Assembly (NCBI GenBank): GCA_035934405.1
Contig: DASYXW010000030.1
Coordinates: 1-64,000, forward strand
Origin: DASYXW01 sp035934405
GTDB taxonomy: Bacteria; Acidobacteriota; Terriglobia; UBA7540
Direction: 5' to 3'
DNA: 64,000 bases
The first letter of the stretch is position 1, and every line of letters starts with the position of its first letter. This document shows, piece after piece, positions 55,341-64,000 of this stretch. The notes under the pieces are model-generated. The model saw only the letters and a program-made list of their open reading frames with translations, was not told where the DNA came from and did no database searches. Made by a program: the position numbers and the translations under genes.

Positions 55341-57290
55341 ATGAAGCACGTCGTCATCGGCACCGCCGGTCACATTGACCACGGCAAATCGGCGCTGGTG
55401 CTGGCGCTCACCGGCACCGACCCCGACCGCCTGCAGGAAGAGAAGCGGCGTGGCATCACCATTGACCTCGGGTTCGCCCGCCTCGACCTCGGCCAGGATC
55501 TCCGCCTCGCCTTCGTGGACGTGCCGGGTCACGAGCGCTTCGTGAAGAACATGCTGGCCGGGGCGAGCGGCATCGACCTGGTAATGCTGGTGATTGCCGC
55601 CGACGAGTCCATCAAGCCGCAGACCCGCGAACACTTCGACATCTGCAAGCTGCTCGGCATCCAACAGGGCCTTGTGGCCATCACGAAATCCGACCTCGTG
55701 GAGCCCGACCTCCTCGAGATTGTGCGGCTCGAGGTTCAGGAATTCGTGTCCGGCTCCTTCCTCGAAGGCGCGCCGATCGTGCCGGTGAGCGCGCGCACCC
55801 GAGAGGGTCTCGACGAGCTGAAGGCGGAATTGCGCCGCCTCAGCCTTGCCGCCTCGGCCAGGCCCACCGGCCGGCCGTTCCGGCTGCCGATTGACCGCGC
55901 CTTCGTGATGAAAGGATTCGGAACGGTCGTCACCGGGACTCTTGCGGCGGGCCGGATCGAACGGGAATCGGAGGTCGAAATCTATCCGTCAGGCCGCAGG
56001 GCGCGCGTGCGCGGTATCGAGGTTCACAACCAGGCCGCCAGCGTCGCGCTCGCCGGGCAACGCACGGCGGTGAACCTCGCGAGCGTGGACCTTCCGGAGA
56101 TCACGCGCGGCATGGTACTGGGACCGCCGGGCATGTTCGAAGCGAGCCGCCGGCTCGACTGTGCCGTCTCACTGCTCGCTTCGGCGCGACCGTTGAAGAA
56201 TCGCTCGCGGGTCCACTTCCACTGCGGCACGGCGGAGATGCTGGCCGAGGTGGTGCTCGTCGAAAGCAGGGAGTTGAAGGCCGGCGAGCGGGCGTACGCT
56301 CAATTGCGGCTGGCCGAGCCGGGCATCTTTCTTCCCGGCGACCGCTTCATCATCCGGCAGTTCTCGCCGGTCTCGACCATCGGCGGCGGCACGGTGCTCG
56401 ACAACCATCCGCGCCAACATCGGGCCGGCGATGCAGCCGCGCGGCAATTTCTCGAAGTCCTGGAGCAGGGCGATTTTGAATCGCGCCTCGAGCGGCTGGT
56501 GAAGGATCGTGGCGAAGCGCCGCTTTCCGCGCTTGTCGCCCGAACGGGCGAGAATCCCGCTGAGGTATTGCGGCTGGCGGAGGTTCTCGAGAAGAGGAGG
56601 CGCGTGGTCAGGGTAGGCCAGCCGCCTAGCCTCTTGATCCACGCCGAGTACTTTCGCGAACTCTCGGAGAGCGTGCTGAAGGTGCTGGCTGACTTTCATG
56701 AAGCCAACCCGCTCCTGCCCGGATTGGCGCGCGAAGACTTGCGCGGGCGGCTTGCTGCGCCCTGCGGCGACCCCTCGCGGCAGCGCGGTCATGGGCGTTC
56801 GCCAGCCATGCCCGCACCCTCGGGCGTGCTGTTCGGCGCAGTTGTTGACGCGCTCGCGGCGCAAGGCAAGATCGAGTTGCAGGGAGAGCGCGCGAGGCTG
56901 GCGGGCCGCGCCGTGCAGTTGACCGCGGAAGAGTCTGCCGTCAAAGCGCGCATCAGCGATGCTTTCGAGAAGGCCGGACTCTCCGTGCCCAGCGCCGCTG
57001 AGGTGCTGGCGAAGCTGCCAGTGGACCGCGCTCGCGCCGAGAAGATTCTGCAGATTCTCCTCAAGGAGAAAGCGCTGGTTAGGGTCGCCGACGGTCTCAT
57101 CTTCCATTGCTCGGCGCTCGAAGGCCTGCGCGGCTTGCTGGCCGAGCGCAAGGCGGCGTCCAATCGCCTTGACGTCGGGGGCTTCAAGGAGTTGACCGGA
57201 TTGAGCCGCAAGTACGCCATCCCACTGCTCGAATACCTCGATCGCGAACACATCACGCGCCGCCAGGGTGACGAACGGATCATTCTGTAA
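55341..57290 (+). CDS. selB: Selenocysteine-specific elongation factor SelB
   Basis: The protein has 649 residues. GTPase motifs: G1 GTAGHIDHGKSALVLALTG, G3 FVDVPGHERFVKNMLAGASG, G4 AITKSD. Domains 2 and 3 follow (MKGFGTVVTGTLAAGRIERE; FLPGDRFIIRQFSPVSTIGG), then the C-terminal winged helices that bind the SECIS hairpin (ARISDAFEKAGLSVPSA, ELTGLSRKYAIPLLEYLDR). SelB brings Sec-tRNA to UGA codons. selA, selD and tRNA-Sec are not in the window. A short loop around residues 475-490 (CGDPSRQRGHGRSP) looks like a recent insertion. Confidence 0.93.
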   Translation: MKHVVIGTAGHIDHGKSALVLALTGTDPDRLQEEKRRGITIDLGFARLDLGQDLRLAFVDVPGHERFVKNMLAGASGIDLVMLVIAADESIKPQTREHFDICKLLGIQQGLVAITKSDLVEPDLLEIVRLEVQEFVSGSFLEGAPIVPVSARTREGLDELKAELRRLSLAASARPTGRPFRLPIDRAFVMKGFGTVVTGTLAAGRIERESEVEIYPSGRRARVRGIEVHNQAASVALAGQRTAVNLASVDLPEITRGMVLGPPGMFEASRRLDCAVSLLASARPLKNRSRVHFHCGTAEMLAEVVLVESRELKAGERAYAQLRLAEPGIFLPGDRFIIRQFSPVSTIGGGTVLDNHPRQHRAGDAAARQFLEVLEQGDFESRLERLVKDRGEAPLSALVARTGENPAEVLRLAEVLEKRRRVVRVGQPPSLLIHAEYFRELSESVLKVLADFHEANPLLPGLAREDLRGRLAAPCGDPSRQRGHGRSPAMPAPSGVLFGAVVDALAAQGKIELQGERARLAGRAVQLTAEESAVKARISDAFEKAGLSVPSAAEVLAKLPVDRARAEKILQILLKEKALVRVADGLIFHCSALEGLRGLLAERKAASNRLDVGGFKELTGLSRKYAIPLLEYLDREHITRRQGDERIIL

Positions 57291-57291
57291 A

Positions 57292-57315
57292 ACAGTTGTC
57301 AGTTCTCAGTTGTGG
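57292..57315. repeat. Short CAGTTGTCAGTTCTCAGTTG repeat
   Basis: About three copies of CAGTTGT / CAGTTCT lie directly after the selB stop, before the converging maf gene. It is one of the low-complexity gene-end repeats of this window. Confidence 0.55.
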
Positions 57316-57339
57316 CTCCCGGTTCTTTTCGACAACGGG

Positions 57340-57909
57340 CTACCGACCAAGTACCGCTTTCAGCATCTCGCAGACCAGCGCCACCGGCAGGCCCATGACG
57401 TTGGAATAAGACCCCTCGATGCGGGTGACGAACTTCGAGGCGCGTTCCTGGATGGCGTAGGCGCCCGCCTTGTCAAACGGCTCGCCGCTGGCTACATACT
57501 CCTGAATCTCGCTTTCATCGAGGCTACGAAAGTAGACCCATGTCGATTCTACCTGCAATGCCTCGGCCGCGTCCGGGGCGCGGACAAGGCAGATTCCGGT
57601 GATGACCCGGTGGGTGCGGCCGGAGAGCAGACGCAACATCCGGGCCGCGTCCTCGGCGTCCGCAGGCTTGCCGAGAACGTCGCCTTCGACCACCACCACG
57701 GTGTCAGCGCCGAGCACCAGGCTCCCGGCGGGCGACGAGGCCGCAACGTCCAGCGCCTTTTCGCGCGCCAGGCGCTGGGCTATGTCTTCCGCCGTTTCGT
57801 CCGGGCGGCGCCGCTCTTCCACCCTGCTCGCCCTCGCCTCGAAGTCGATCCCGGCGTTGCGCAGGAGCTCCTGACGCCGGGGCGAAGCCGATGCGAGAAT
57901 CAGCCGCAT
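57340..57909 (-). CDS. maf: Maf-like nucleotide pyrophosphatase
   Basis: The protein has 189 residues. It starts with MRLILASASPRRQELLRNAG, the Maf signature, with the second motif SLVLGADTVVVVEGDVLGKP and later EPFDKAGAYAIQERASKFV. Maf proteins hydrolyse non-standard or canonical nucleoside triphosphates (dTTP/UTP type for YhdE) and affect septum formation. The motif SASPRR and the QERASKFV loop match the dTTP/UTP subgroup best, though this is not certain. Confidence 0.93.
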   Translation of the reverse strand: MRLILASASPRRQELLRNAGIDFEARASRVEERRRPDETAEDIAQRLAREKALDVAASSPAGSLVLGADTVVVVEGDVLGKPADAEDAARMLRLLSGRTHRVITGICLVRAPDAAEALQVESTWVYFRSLDESEIQEYVASGEPFDKAGAYAIQERASKFVTRIEGSYSNVMGLPVALVCEMLKAVLGR

Positions 57910-58067
57910 AGAGGAGTGATTGTAACGTCGAAGGCTCTAAAATGGGAAACCCGCCTCCGCTAGGGGCGCTCTGCGTAGCGGCGATCTGAGATCACCGCTA
58001 CAACCAGGGGATGCAATCGTGTAGAATCATTCGCCGGCGAGGACACTCGCAGACAGGAGCGAACACC

Positions 58068-58997
58068 GTGGTGGAGAAAATCGTCGTGGTCGGCAGCTTG
58101 AACATGGACCTGGTGGCGTGCGCGCCGCGCATCCCGGTGGTGGGCGAGACCCTGGTAGGCCACACGTATTTCAGCGAGCCGGGCGGCAAGGGCGCCAACC
58201 AGGCTTACGCGGCGGCCAAGCTCGGCGGACGCGTGGCCATGCTGGGGCGCGTGGGCAGCGACGACTTCGGGCGCGCCATGCGCTCCAATCTCGAGCTCGC
58301 CGGCTGCGAGGTGAGCGGACTCCTCACCATCCCGGATTGCACGAGCGGCATTGCCTTGATCTTTGTCGCAGACACAGGCCAGAACTCCATCATCATCGTG
58401 CCCGGCGCCAACGACCGTTATTCGCCCGAAGACGTGAACGCCGGCCAAGCCTATCTCGAAGGCGCGGCGTGGGTCCTGTTGCAGCTCGAGAACCCCTTGC
58501 CAACGGTGCTCGAGGCGGCGCGCGCCGCGCGTCGCGCCGGGGCGCGGGTGATTCTTGACCCGGCGCCGGCGCGTCCCGTCCCCGATGAGCTTTTCGACCT
58601 CTGCGACATCATTACACCGAACGAAACCGAGGCTGCGATTCTGGCTGGGCTCGCGCCCGGCAACCTGGCACCCGACCAGGCCGTGGGCATCGCGCGCAAG
58701 CTTCAGGCGCGCAAGGCGCGAACCGTGATCGTCAAGCTGGGAGAGCAGGGATGCATGCTGGTTGACGCCGACACATCCCAACTTCTGCCGGCGCCACAGG
58801 TCAAGGCTGCTGATACCACCGCGGCGGGAGACGAGTTCAACGCCGCGCTCGCCGTGGCCCTCAGCGAAGGCCTGGACCTCGCCGTCGCCTGCCGGCTTGC
58901 CAACCATGCCGCCGCGCTCTCAGTGACCAAGCTCGGAGCCCAGGCGTCGGCGCCGACGCGGGCCGAGCTTGACGTGTTCATGACCGGGAAGCGGTAG
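58068..58997 (+). CDS. Ribokinase-like PfkB-family kinase
   Basis: The protein has 309 residues with a GTG start at 58068, chosen because AGGAGC lies 8 nt upstream and the family start EKIVVVGSLNMDLVA follows. Motifs: EPGGKGANQAYAAAKLGG, ILDPAPARPVPDELFDLCD, TPNETEAAILAG and ADTTAAGDEFNAALAVAL with the catalytic Asp. These match ribokinase closely, which makes ribose 5-phosphate. The pentose-phosphate genes zwf and tkt are next on the other strand, which fits. Other nucleoside or sugar kinases are possible. Confidence 0.88.
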   Translation: MVEKIVVVGSLNMDLVACAPRIPVVGETLVGHTYFSEPGGKGANQAYAAAKLGGRVAMLGRVGSDDFGRAMRSNLELAGCEVSGLLTIPDCTSGIALIFVADTGQNSIIIVPGANDRYSPEDVNAGQAYLEGAAWVLLQLENPLPTVLEAARAARRAGARVILDPAPARPVPDELFDLCDIITPNETEAAILAGLAPGNLAPDQAVGIARKLQARKARTVIVKLGEQGCMLVDADTSQLLPAPQVKAADTTAAGDEFNAALAVALSEGLDLAVACRLANHAAALSVTKLGAQASAPTRAELDVFMTGKR

Positions 58998-59040
58998 GGG
59001 CGCGGGTGACGCCGCAAATCGAAGGGAACTGCTAAACGGA

Positions 59041-59071
59041 TTTCAGATTGAAGATTTCAGACTTCAGATCT
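59041..59071. repeat. Short ATTTCAGATTGAAG-type repeat
   Basis: Copies of TTTCAGATT / TTTCAGACTTCAGAT fill the gap between the ribokinase-like gene and the stop of zwf, and run into the last codons of zwf. This matches the other low-complexity gene-end repeats. Confidence 0.55.
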
Positions 59072-60617
59072 TGTGCCAGTGGCGGCCGTCGCGCTCCATG
59101 AAGGCGTCGGCCTCCGGCGGACCCCACGTGCCGGCTTCGTAGAAGTAGAGGCCCTTGCGCCCGTCTTCGTGCCAGCGGTCCAGAACCGGCGTCAGCAGCT
59201 CCCAAGCCAGTTCCACAAAATCGTCGCGGGTAAAGAGCATGGGATCGCCCAGCATGCAGTCGAGCAGCAGTGTCTCGTAGGCGGTGGGCGGAGCGGTGGT
59301 CGAGAACGCCTCGCCGTACTTGAACTGCATGTCGACGGGCTTGATGTGCATGGTGGTGTCGGGAATCTTGGCATTAAACCGCAGCGAGATGCCCTCGTCC
59401 GGCTGAATGCGCACCGAAAGCAGGTTGGGCTCCATGGCCTTGGTGGCCGTGCCGCGAAAGAGCAGGTGGGGAGCGCGCCGGAACTGAATGGTGATTTCGG
59501 AGACTCGCTTGGGCAACCGCTTGCCGGCCCGCACGTAGAACGGCACGTCGGCCCAGCGCCAGTTGTCAATGTAGAACTTGAACGCCGCGAAGGTCTCGGT
59601 AGTGGATTGCGGCGACACGTCAGGCTCAGCGCGGTAAGCCGGCAGCTTCTTGCCGTCCGACCAGCCTTCGACGTATTGCCCGCGCACGGCGGCCTCGCCG
59701 AGCCGGTCGAGCGGGATGGGGCGGATGGCGCGCATCAGCTTGGCTTTTTCGTCGCGCACCGACCCCGACTCAAACATCGAAGGCGGCTCCATGGTGACTA
59801 GGCTCAACACCGAGAGGACGTGGTTCTGGATCATGTCTCGCACCAGGCCGGCTTCTTCGTAGTACGCGCCGCGGCCCTCGATGCCGATCTGCTCGCCGAC
59901 CGCAATTTGCACGTTGTCAATGTAGCGGCGGTTCCAGGTAGGCTCGAAGACGCCGTTCGCGAAACGGAATACCAATAGGTTCTGTACCGTTTCCTTGCCG
60001 AGGTAATGGTCGATGCGATAGACCTGGTCTTCGCTGAACACGGTGGTCAGAGTGCGATTAAGCTCCCGGGCGCTTTCGAGGTCACGACCGAAGGGCTTCT
60101 CGACCACAATGCGCGTCCAGCTCTGATCCGGAATCTTCGGCTTGTTGAGGCCCGCAGCCCCCAGGTTCTTCACAATCTCCTCGAAAAAACTGGGAGGCGT
60201 GGCCATGTAAAACAGGCGATTGCCCTGCGTGCCTCGCTCGCCATCGAGCTGGTCAAGAAGCTGCCCGAGTTGGGTGTATGCCTTGGCGTCGCCGAAGTCG
60301 TCGGTGAGGTAATAGATGCCCTGGTGGAAGCTGTCGATGAACGAGTTGTCGGCGGCGGGAACGTTCAGATACTTGGTGACGGCCTCCCGCATCTTGTCGC
60401 GAAAACTGTCGTTGGTGTAAGGAGTCCGGGCGCAGCCGACCACCGAGAAACCTTCCGGAAGCAGCTTCTGGCGGAAGAGGTAATACAGCGCCGGAATCAG
60501 CTTTCGCGCGGTCAGGTCACCGGAAGCGCCGAAGATGACCATGACGCAGGGCTGGGGCGTTCGCTGCTTCTGGGGGCTCGTTTCCAGGGCATTGAGTAGT
60601 GCAGGAGCTTCAATCAT
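59064..60617 (-). CDS. zwf: Glucose-6-phosphate 1-dehydrogenase
   Basis: The protein has 517 residues, normal length. The NADP site is VIFGASGDLTARKLIPALYY and the active site RIDHYLGKETVQNLLVFRFA, with VEKPFGRDLESARELN and YVRAGKRLPKR also conserved. It oxidises glucose 6-phosphate to the lactone and supplies NADPH. It lies 30 nt after tkt and should form one unit with it; no pgl or gnd is visible in the window. Confidence 0.96.
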   Translation of the reverse strand: MIEAPALLNALETSPQKQRTPQPCVMVIFGASGDLTARKLIPALYYLFRQKLLPEGFSVVGCARTPYTNDSFRDKMREAVTKYLNVPAADNSFIDSFHQGIYYLTDDFGDAKAYTQLGQLLDQLDGERGTQGNRLFYMATPPSFFEEIVKNLGAAGLNKPKIPDQSWTRIVVEKPFGRDLESARELNRTLTTVFSEDQVYRIDHYLGKETVQNLLVFRFANGVFEPTWNRRYIDNVQIAVGEQIGIEGRGAYYEEAGLVRDMIQNHVLSVLSLVTMEPPSMFESGSVRDEKAKLMRAIRPIPLDRLGEAAVRGQYVEGWSDGKKLPAYRAEPDVSPQSTTETFAAFKFYIDNWRWADVPFYVRAGKRLPKRVSEITIQFRRAPHLLFRGTATKAMEPNLLSVRIQPDEGISLRFNAKIPDTTMHIKPVDMQFKYGEAFSTTAPPTAYETLLLDCMLGDPMLFTRDDFVELAWELLTPVLDRWHEDGRKGLYFYEAGTWGPPEADAFMERDGRHWHKI

Positions 60618-60647
60618 GGAGACCGGTTCCTCTCTGCCTGCGGAGTA

Positions 60648-62720
60648 TTATCGACCCATCAACTCGTGGGCTTGCTCGATGATGTGCTCGACCGTGAACC
60701 CGAACTTCTCGGCCAGCACCTTGTAAGGAGCCGAAGCGCCGAACCGGTTCATGCCGATGACCGCGCCCCTCGGTCCGACGTAACGCTCCCACCCGAACGG
60801 CGACGCCGCTTCAATCGCCAGGCGCGCCGTCACCTGCGGCGGTAAGACGTCGTCGCGATAGGCCGGTGGCTGCTTCTCGAACAGATCCCAGGAGGGCATG
60901 CTGACCACCCGCGCCGCGACGCCCCCGGCGGAGAGTTTCTCATAAGCTTCGAGCGCCGGCGCGACTTCCGAGCCCGAGGCGATGAGGATGATCTCGGGGG
61001 TCCCGGCACGCGTGTACGCGCGGCGTGTGCCGCTGGAGTTCGCGAGCACGTAAGCGCCGCGCGTCAAGCCCTCCGCCGGGGCGTACTTCTCGCGGTCAAT
61101 GATGGGCAGGTTCTGCCGCGTCAGCGCCATCGCCACCGGGCCGCCCTTGTGCTCGATGGCCACGCGCCAGGCGACCGCCGTCTCATTGGCGTCGGCGGGG
61201 CGAAGGAAGCACAGATTGGGGATGGCGCGGAGCGAAGGCAGTTGCTCGATCGGCTCGTGCGTCGGGCCGTCCTCGCCGAGGAACACGCTGTCGTGCGTGT
61301 AAACGAAAATGGAGTGAAGCTCCATCAGCGCGGCCAGGCGAATCGTCGGTCGCATGTAATCGGAGAAGATGAGGAACGTGGCGCCGTAGGGAATCAGGCC
61401 GGAAAGCGCCATGCCGTTCACAATCGAACCCATGCCATGCTCGCGGATGCCGAAGTGGAAGTTCTTGGCACTGTAATTGCCCTTGGCAAAATCACCGAGT
61501 CCTTTCACGTAGGTCTTGGTCGAGGGAGCGAGATCCGCCGAGCCGCCGAGAAAGGTGGGAATGAGCGGACCGATGGCGTTCAACACCTTTTCGGAAGCGT
61601 TCCGTGTGGCGATCGGCTTATCCTGCGGGCTGAAGGCAGGGATCTTGTCCTTCCAGCCCGGCGGCAGCTCGCCCGCGACGTAGCGGTCCCATTCCGCAGC
61701 CAAGTCGGGAAAGGCCTGCCGGTAAGCCGCCAGACGCTGGTTCCACTCGGCTTCGGCTTGCGCGCCGCGCTCGATGGCCTCGCGATAGTGCGCCAGTGCC
61801 TTCTCCGGGACGTAAAACGCCGGCTCCAGAGGCCAGCCCAGGTTTTGCTTCGTCAGCTTCACTTCTTCTTCGCCCAGCGGTTCGCCGTGCGCAGAGGCGC
61901 TGTCGTGCTTGTTGGGCGAACCGTAAGCGATATGGGTGCGGGCGACGATGAGCGACGGCCGTTGCTGTTCCGCTTGTGCCGCGCACAAGGCGCGCTCCAC
62001 CGCAGCGAGGTCGTTGCCGTCCGGCAGGTTCTGCACGAACCATCCGTAGGCCTCGAAGCGCTTGCCTACGTCCTCCTGGCTGAAGGCGAGGTCGGTGGAA
62101 CCTTCGATGGTGATGTGGTTGTTGTCGTAGAGGAAGATAAGATTATTGAGTCCGAGAAAGCCCGCAATCGAGGCGGATTCAGCCGAGACGCCCTCCATCA
62201 GGTCGCCATCGCTGCAGATGCCGTAAATGCGGTAGTCCACCAGCTCGTGGCCCGGCCGGTTGAAGCGCGCCGCGAGATACTTCTGCGCGATGGCCATCCC
62301 CACGGCGTTGCCGAATCCCTGGCCGAGCGGGCCGGTGGTCGTCTCAATGCCCTCGACGAGCATATGCTCCGGGTGCCCGGGCGTCTTCGATCCCCACTGC
62401 CGGAACTGCTTGAGGTCGTCGAGCGTCAGATCGTATCCCGTGAGATAGAGCAGGCTGTAAAGCAACATGCAGCCGTGACCGGCCGAGAGCACAAAGCGGT
62501 CGCGGTTCGGCCAGTGTGGACTCCGTGGATGGTGACGCAGAAAGCGGGTCCAGAGCACGTAGGCCATCGCCGCGCAGCCCATCGGAAGTCCGGGGTGGCC
62601 GGAGTTCGCCTTCTGGACGGCGTCCATGGCGAGGCCGCGAATGGTGTTGATCGAGAGCGCGTCAAGCTCCGTAGCGTTGACGGCAGCGGGCAGGATTTTC
62701 GTAGGGGCGGATGCGTCCAA
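60648..62720 (-). CDS. tkt: Transketolase
   Basis: The protein has 690 residues. I take the TTG at 62720, preceded by GGAGGGA 7 nt upstream, as start. TPP-binding and active-site parts are NSGHPGLPMGCAAMAYVLW, GICSDGDLMEGVSAESASIA followed by LYDNNHITIEG, and in the second half FHFGIREHGMGSIVNGMAL and FVYTHDSVFLGEDGPTHEP. It transfers C2 units in the pentose phosphate pathway. It is the first gene of the tkt-zwf pair. Confidence 0.96.
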   Translation of the reverse strand: MDASAPTKILPAAVNATELDALSINTIRGLAMDAVQKANSGHPGLPMGCAAMAYVLWTRFLRHHPRSPHWPNRDRFVLSAGHGCMLLYSLLYLTGYDLTLDDLKQFRQWGSKTPGHPEHMLVEGIETTTGPLGQGFGNAVGMAIAQKYLAARFNRPGHELVDYRIYGICSDGDLMEGVSAESASIAGFLGLNNLIFLYDNNHITIEGSTDLAFSQEDVGKRFEAYGWFVQNLPDGNDLAAVERALCAAQAEQQRPSLIVARTHIAYGSPNKHDSASAHGEPLGEEEVKLTKQNLGWPLEPAFYVPEKALAHYREAIERGAQAEAEWNQRLAAYRQAFPDLAAEWDRYVAGELPPGWKDKIPAFSPQDKPIATRNASEKVLNAIGPLIPTFLGGSADLAPSTKTYVKGLGDFAKGNYSAKNFHFGIREHGMGSIVNGMALSGLIPYGATFLIFSDYMRPTIRLAALMELHSIFVYTHDSVFLGEDGPTHEPIEQLPSLRAIPNLCFLRPADANETAVAWRVAIEHKGGPVAMALTRQNLPIIDREKYAPAEGLTRGAYVLANSSGTRRAYTRAGTPEIILIASGSEVAPALEAYEKLSAGGVAARVVSMPSWDLFEKQPPAYRDDVLPPQVTARLAIEAASPFGWERYVGPRGAVIGMNRFGASAPYKVLAEKFGFTVEHIIEQAHELMGR

Positions 62721-62940
62721 AGGTAGTCCCTCCTGAAAGCTCGGCAGCGGGCGCTCCCCTGACTCCAGGTTCGCACTACAGTCCCAAAGTTGGGATGCGG
62801 CGGCGACAGCTTCGGGTCCAAGTCAGAAGGGCATTATACGAGATTTGCCAGTGAGCCGGGAAACGCCAGTCCAACCAAACGCACGTTCAGAGCGCGCGAA
62901 CTCGGCCGGAGACCCGACGAGTGTCTCTCCGGTCAGCCGT

Positions 62941-63774
62941 TCAATCCTTGATGGCCACCGGCGGATTGGTCCGCAACGCGACGTACGACGGGTCCTTGCT
63001 GATCTTCAGGAAGTCCGGGTCGGCGTCGAGCTTCTTGTCGTCCTTGAAGCCATCCTCGAAGGCGCGGCGCAGGTAACGGACGGCTTCTTCGGTGCGGCCG
63101 AGCGAGGCGAAGACCTTGGCGACGCAGAAGAAATACTCCGCGTTCACGCTTTGCGCCTCGACCACCGTGGCCGTGGTGGAGTGCTCGCGGAGAATGTCGG
63201 GGTCCAGCACCAAGGCGGCGCGGTATTCCTCGATCGCCAGCAGAGGTTTTTTCATGCGGGAGTATGCCGTGCCGAGATTGAGGTGATAGGAGGCGGAGTT
63301 CGGTTCGAGCGCCAAAGCGCGCCGGTAATCCTTGACGGACTTCCCGAACTTGTTGGCGAGGAAATAGGTGGTGCCGAGGTTGTTCCAGGCCTCCGAGAAC
63401 TGCTTGTTGTCCTTCAGGGCCCGCCCGTACGCCTTCCGCGCGTCGCCGTACCGCTGCTCCTGCTGGAAGGCGATGCCCATCTTGTTCCAGAGGGCCGCGG
63501 CGCTCGGACTCGCCGTGCCCGATTCCCTCAGCGCCCGAACGTAATAATCCACGGCATCGGCGTACTCTTTGCGCGCCATGAAGATGTCGGCGCGTTGCTC
63601 GGACGAAAGCAGAGGATGGATGGTGGGCGCCTGCGCGTCTTGTGCCGGCGTGCGTGTTGCAGCCGGGTAGTCGGCTTGGATTGCAAAATCGAACCGCGGC
63701 GCCGCCACGCCTCCGGCGCACAGGATAAGAAGGCAACCGGCCGGAGCCAGTCGCGTAAGGGTTCTCGTACTCAT
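62941..63774 (-). CDS. Exported TPR-repeat protein
   Basis: The protein has 277 residues from the ATG at 63774; the frame extends to 63801. The signal peptide is RLAPAGCLLILCAGGVAAP. At least four TPR units are visible: RADIFMARKEYADAVDYYVR, ALWNKMGIAFQQEQRYGDAR, AWNNLGTTYFLANKFGKSVK and YHLNLGTAYSRMKKPLLAIE. TPR domains hold protein partners together; the partner is unknown. The cleavage-site Cys in the signal could also make it a lipoprotein, but no clear lipobox is seen. Confidence 0.85.
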   Translation of the reverse strand: MSTRTLTRLAPAGCLLILCAGGVAAPRFDFAIQADYPAATRTPAQDAQAPTIHPLLSSEQRADIFMARKEYADAVDYYVRALRESGTASPSAAALWNKMGIAFQQEQRYGDARKAYGRALKDNKQFSEAWNNLGTTYFLANKFGKSVKDYRRALALEPNSASYHLNLGTAYSRMKKPLLAIEEYRAALVLDPDILREHSTTATVVEAQSVNAEYFFCVAKVFASLGRTEEAVRYLRRAFEDGFKDDKKLDADPDFLKISKDPSYVALRTNPPVAIKD

Positions 63775-63915
63775 GGTCCACCCCCGCTCGATCGCCCTCA
63801 CCCAACGCTTGCAATCCTATTGTAACTCACAAAAGCCTCCCCGGCGTCAACTGCAATTGGGTTTGGCGCGCTCGACAGCGCATTCCCGTTGTGAGACTCT
63901 GAACCGGGAGCTCCT

Positions 63916-64000
63916 ATGGAAACCAAAAAGGCTTACAAGTCTTTCCTGTACAAGACAACCGTCTCCTGGAAATCGGCCCTGCGGGGCGCGCTCGCCTCCG
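63916..64000 (+). CDS. Partial gene, possibly OsmC-family
   Basis: Only the first 28 codons lie inside the window: METKKAYKSFLYKTTVSWKS and then ALRGALAS. The pattern of a basic start, a KTTVSW strand and GALAS resembles the N-terminus of OsmC/Ohr-like peroxide-handling proteins, but this is too short to be sure. The start has GGGAG 7-11 nt upstream. Confidence 0.5.
   Translation, partial: METKKAYKSFLYKTTVSWKSALRGALAS

Overview
The window looks like a chromosomal segment of a soil-type Acidobacteriota bacterium, probably uncultured. This is inference from gene content, without any database search. The clues are high GC, an Oar-like TonB-dependent receptor with a carboxypeptidase-like plug extension, a GloVer-type tandem-repeat exoprotein, giant secreted phosphoesterases with choice-of-anchor D and VCBS repeats, a Tricorn protease homologue, a homocysteine methyltransferase/MTHFR fusion, and a small gene with the motif TGPRTxxGKxxSSLNxxRxGL. 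I see no phage, integrase, complete insertion sequence, CRISPR array or rRNA operon.

Layout. 0-1.8 kb: a frameshifted DUF2283 gene, the GPRT-motif protein, a 66-nt-periodic repeat tract encoding NEL-headed units, and tRNA-CAU. 1.8-10 kb: a DinB-fold enzyme, then a divergent inositol module (IolG-like dehydrogenase on the minus strand; IolE-like dehydratase, Cgl0159-type barrel protein and IolC-like kinase on the plus strand) whose last gene overlaps a Tricorn protease by 4 nt. 10-16 kb: a secreted cysteine-rich hydrolase, a two-gene molybdenum hydroxylase, a divergent HTH-TOBE protein that may link it to molybdenum status, and a seven-repeat beta-propeller exoprotein. 16-22.4 kb: a Rieske oxygenase, an ABM-domain remnant or gene, a DHA2-type MFS exporter, an M61 peptidase and a DedA membrane protein. 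22.4-28.5 kb: homocysteine methyltransferase/MTHFR, then the conserved xseB-ispA-dxs order for isoprenoid precursors, and an exported esterase.

28.5-41.1 kb is the most accessory-looking part: two poorly coding stretches, a lineage-specific exported protein, an outer-membrane protein, and two tandem paralogous exoenzymes of about 1550 residues. 41.2-50 kb: a large TonB receptor whose start codon directly follows the stop of an apparently exported SAM hydrolase (DUF62), an M48 peptidase, an aldo/keto reductase, an unknown 134-residue protein, a two-lesion pseudogene and a GloVer repeat protein. 50-58 kb: an unusually long SecA with an extra block of about 160 residues, a DUF4337 protein, an exported HEAT-like protein, SelB and Maf. 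58-64 kb: a ribokinase-family gene, a tkt-zwf pair for the pentose phosphate pathway, a TPR protein and the start of a possible OsmC-like gene.

The best leads are the tandem phosphoesterase architecture, the exported SAM hydrolase next to the TonB receptor, the SecA insertion, the NEL-repeat tract, and the low-complexity repeats at gene boundaries that in two cases encode parts of signal peptides. None of these is proven to be a new system.
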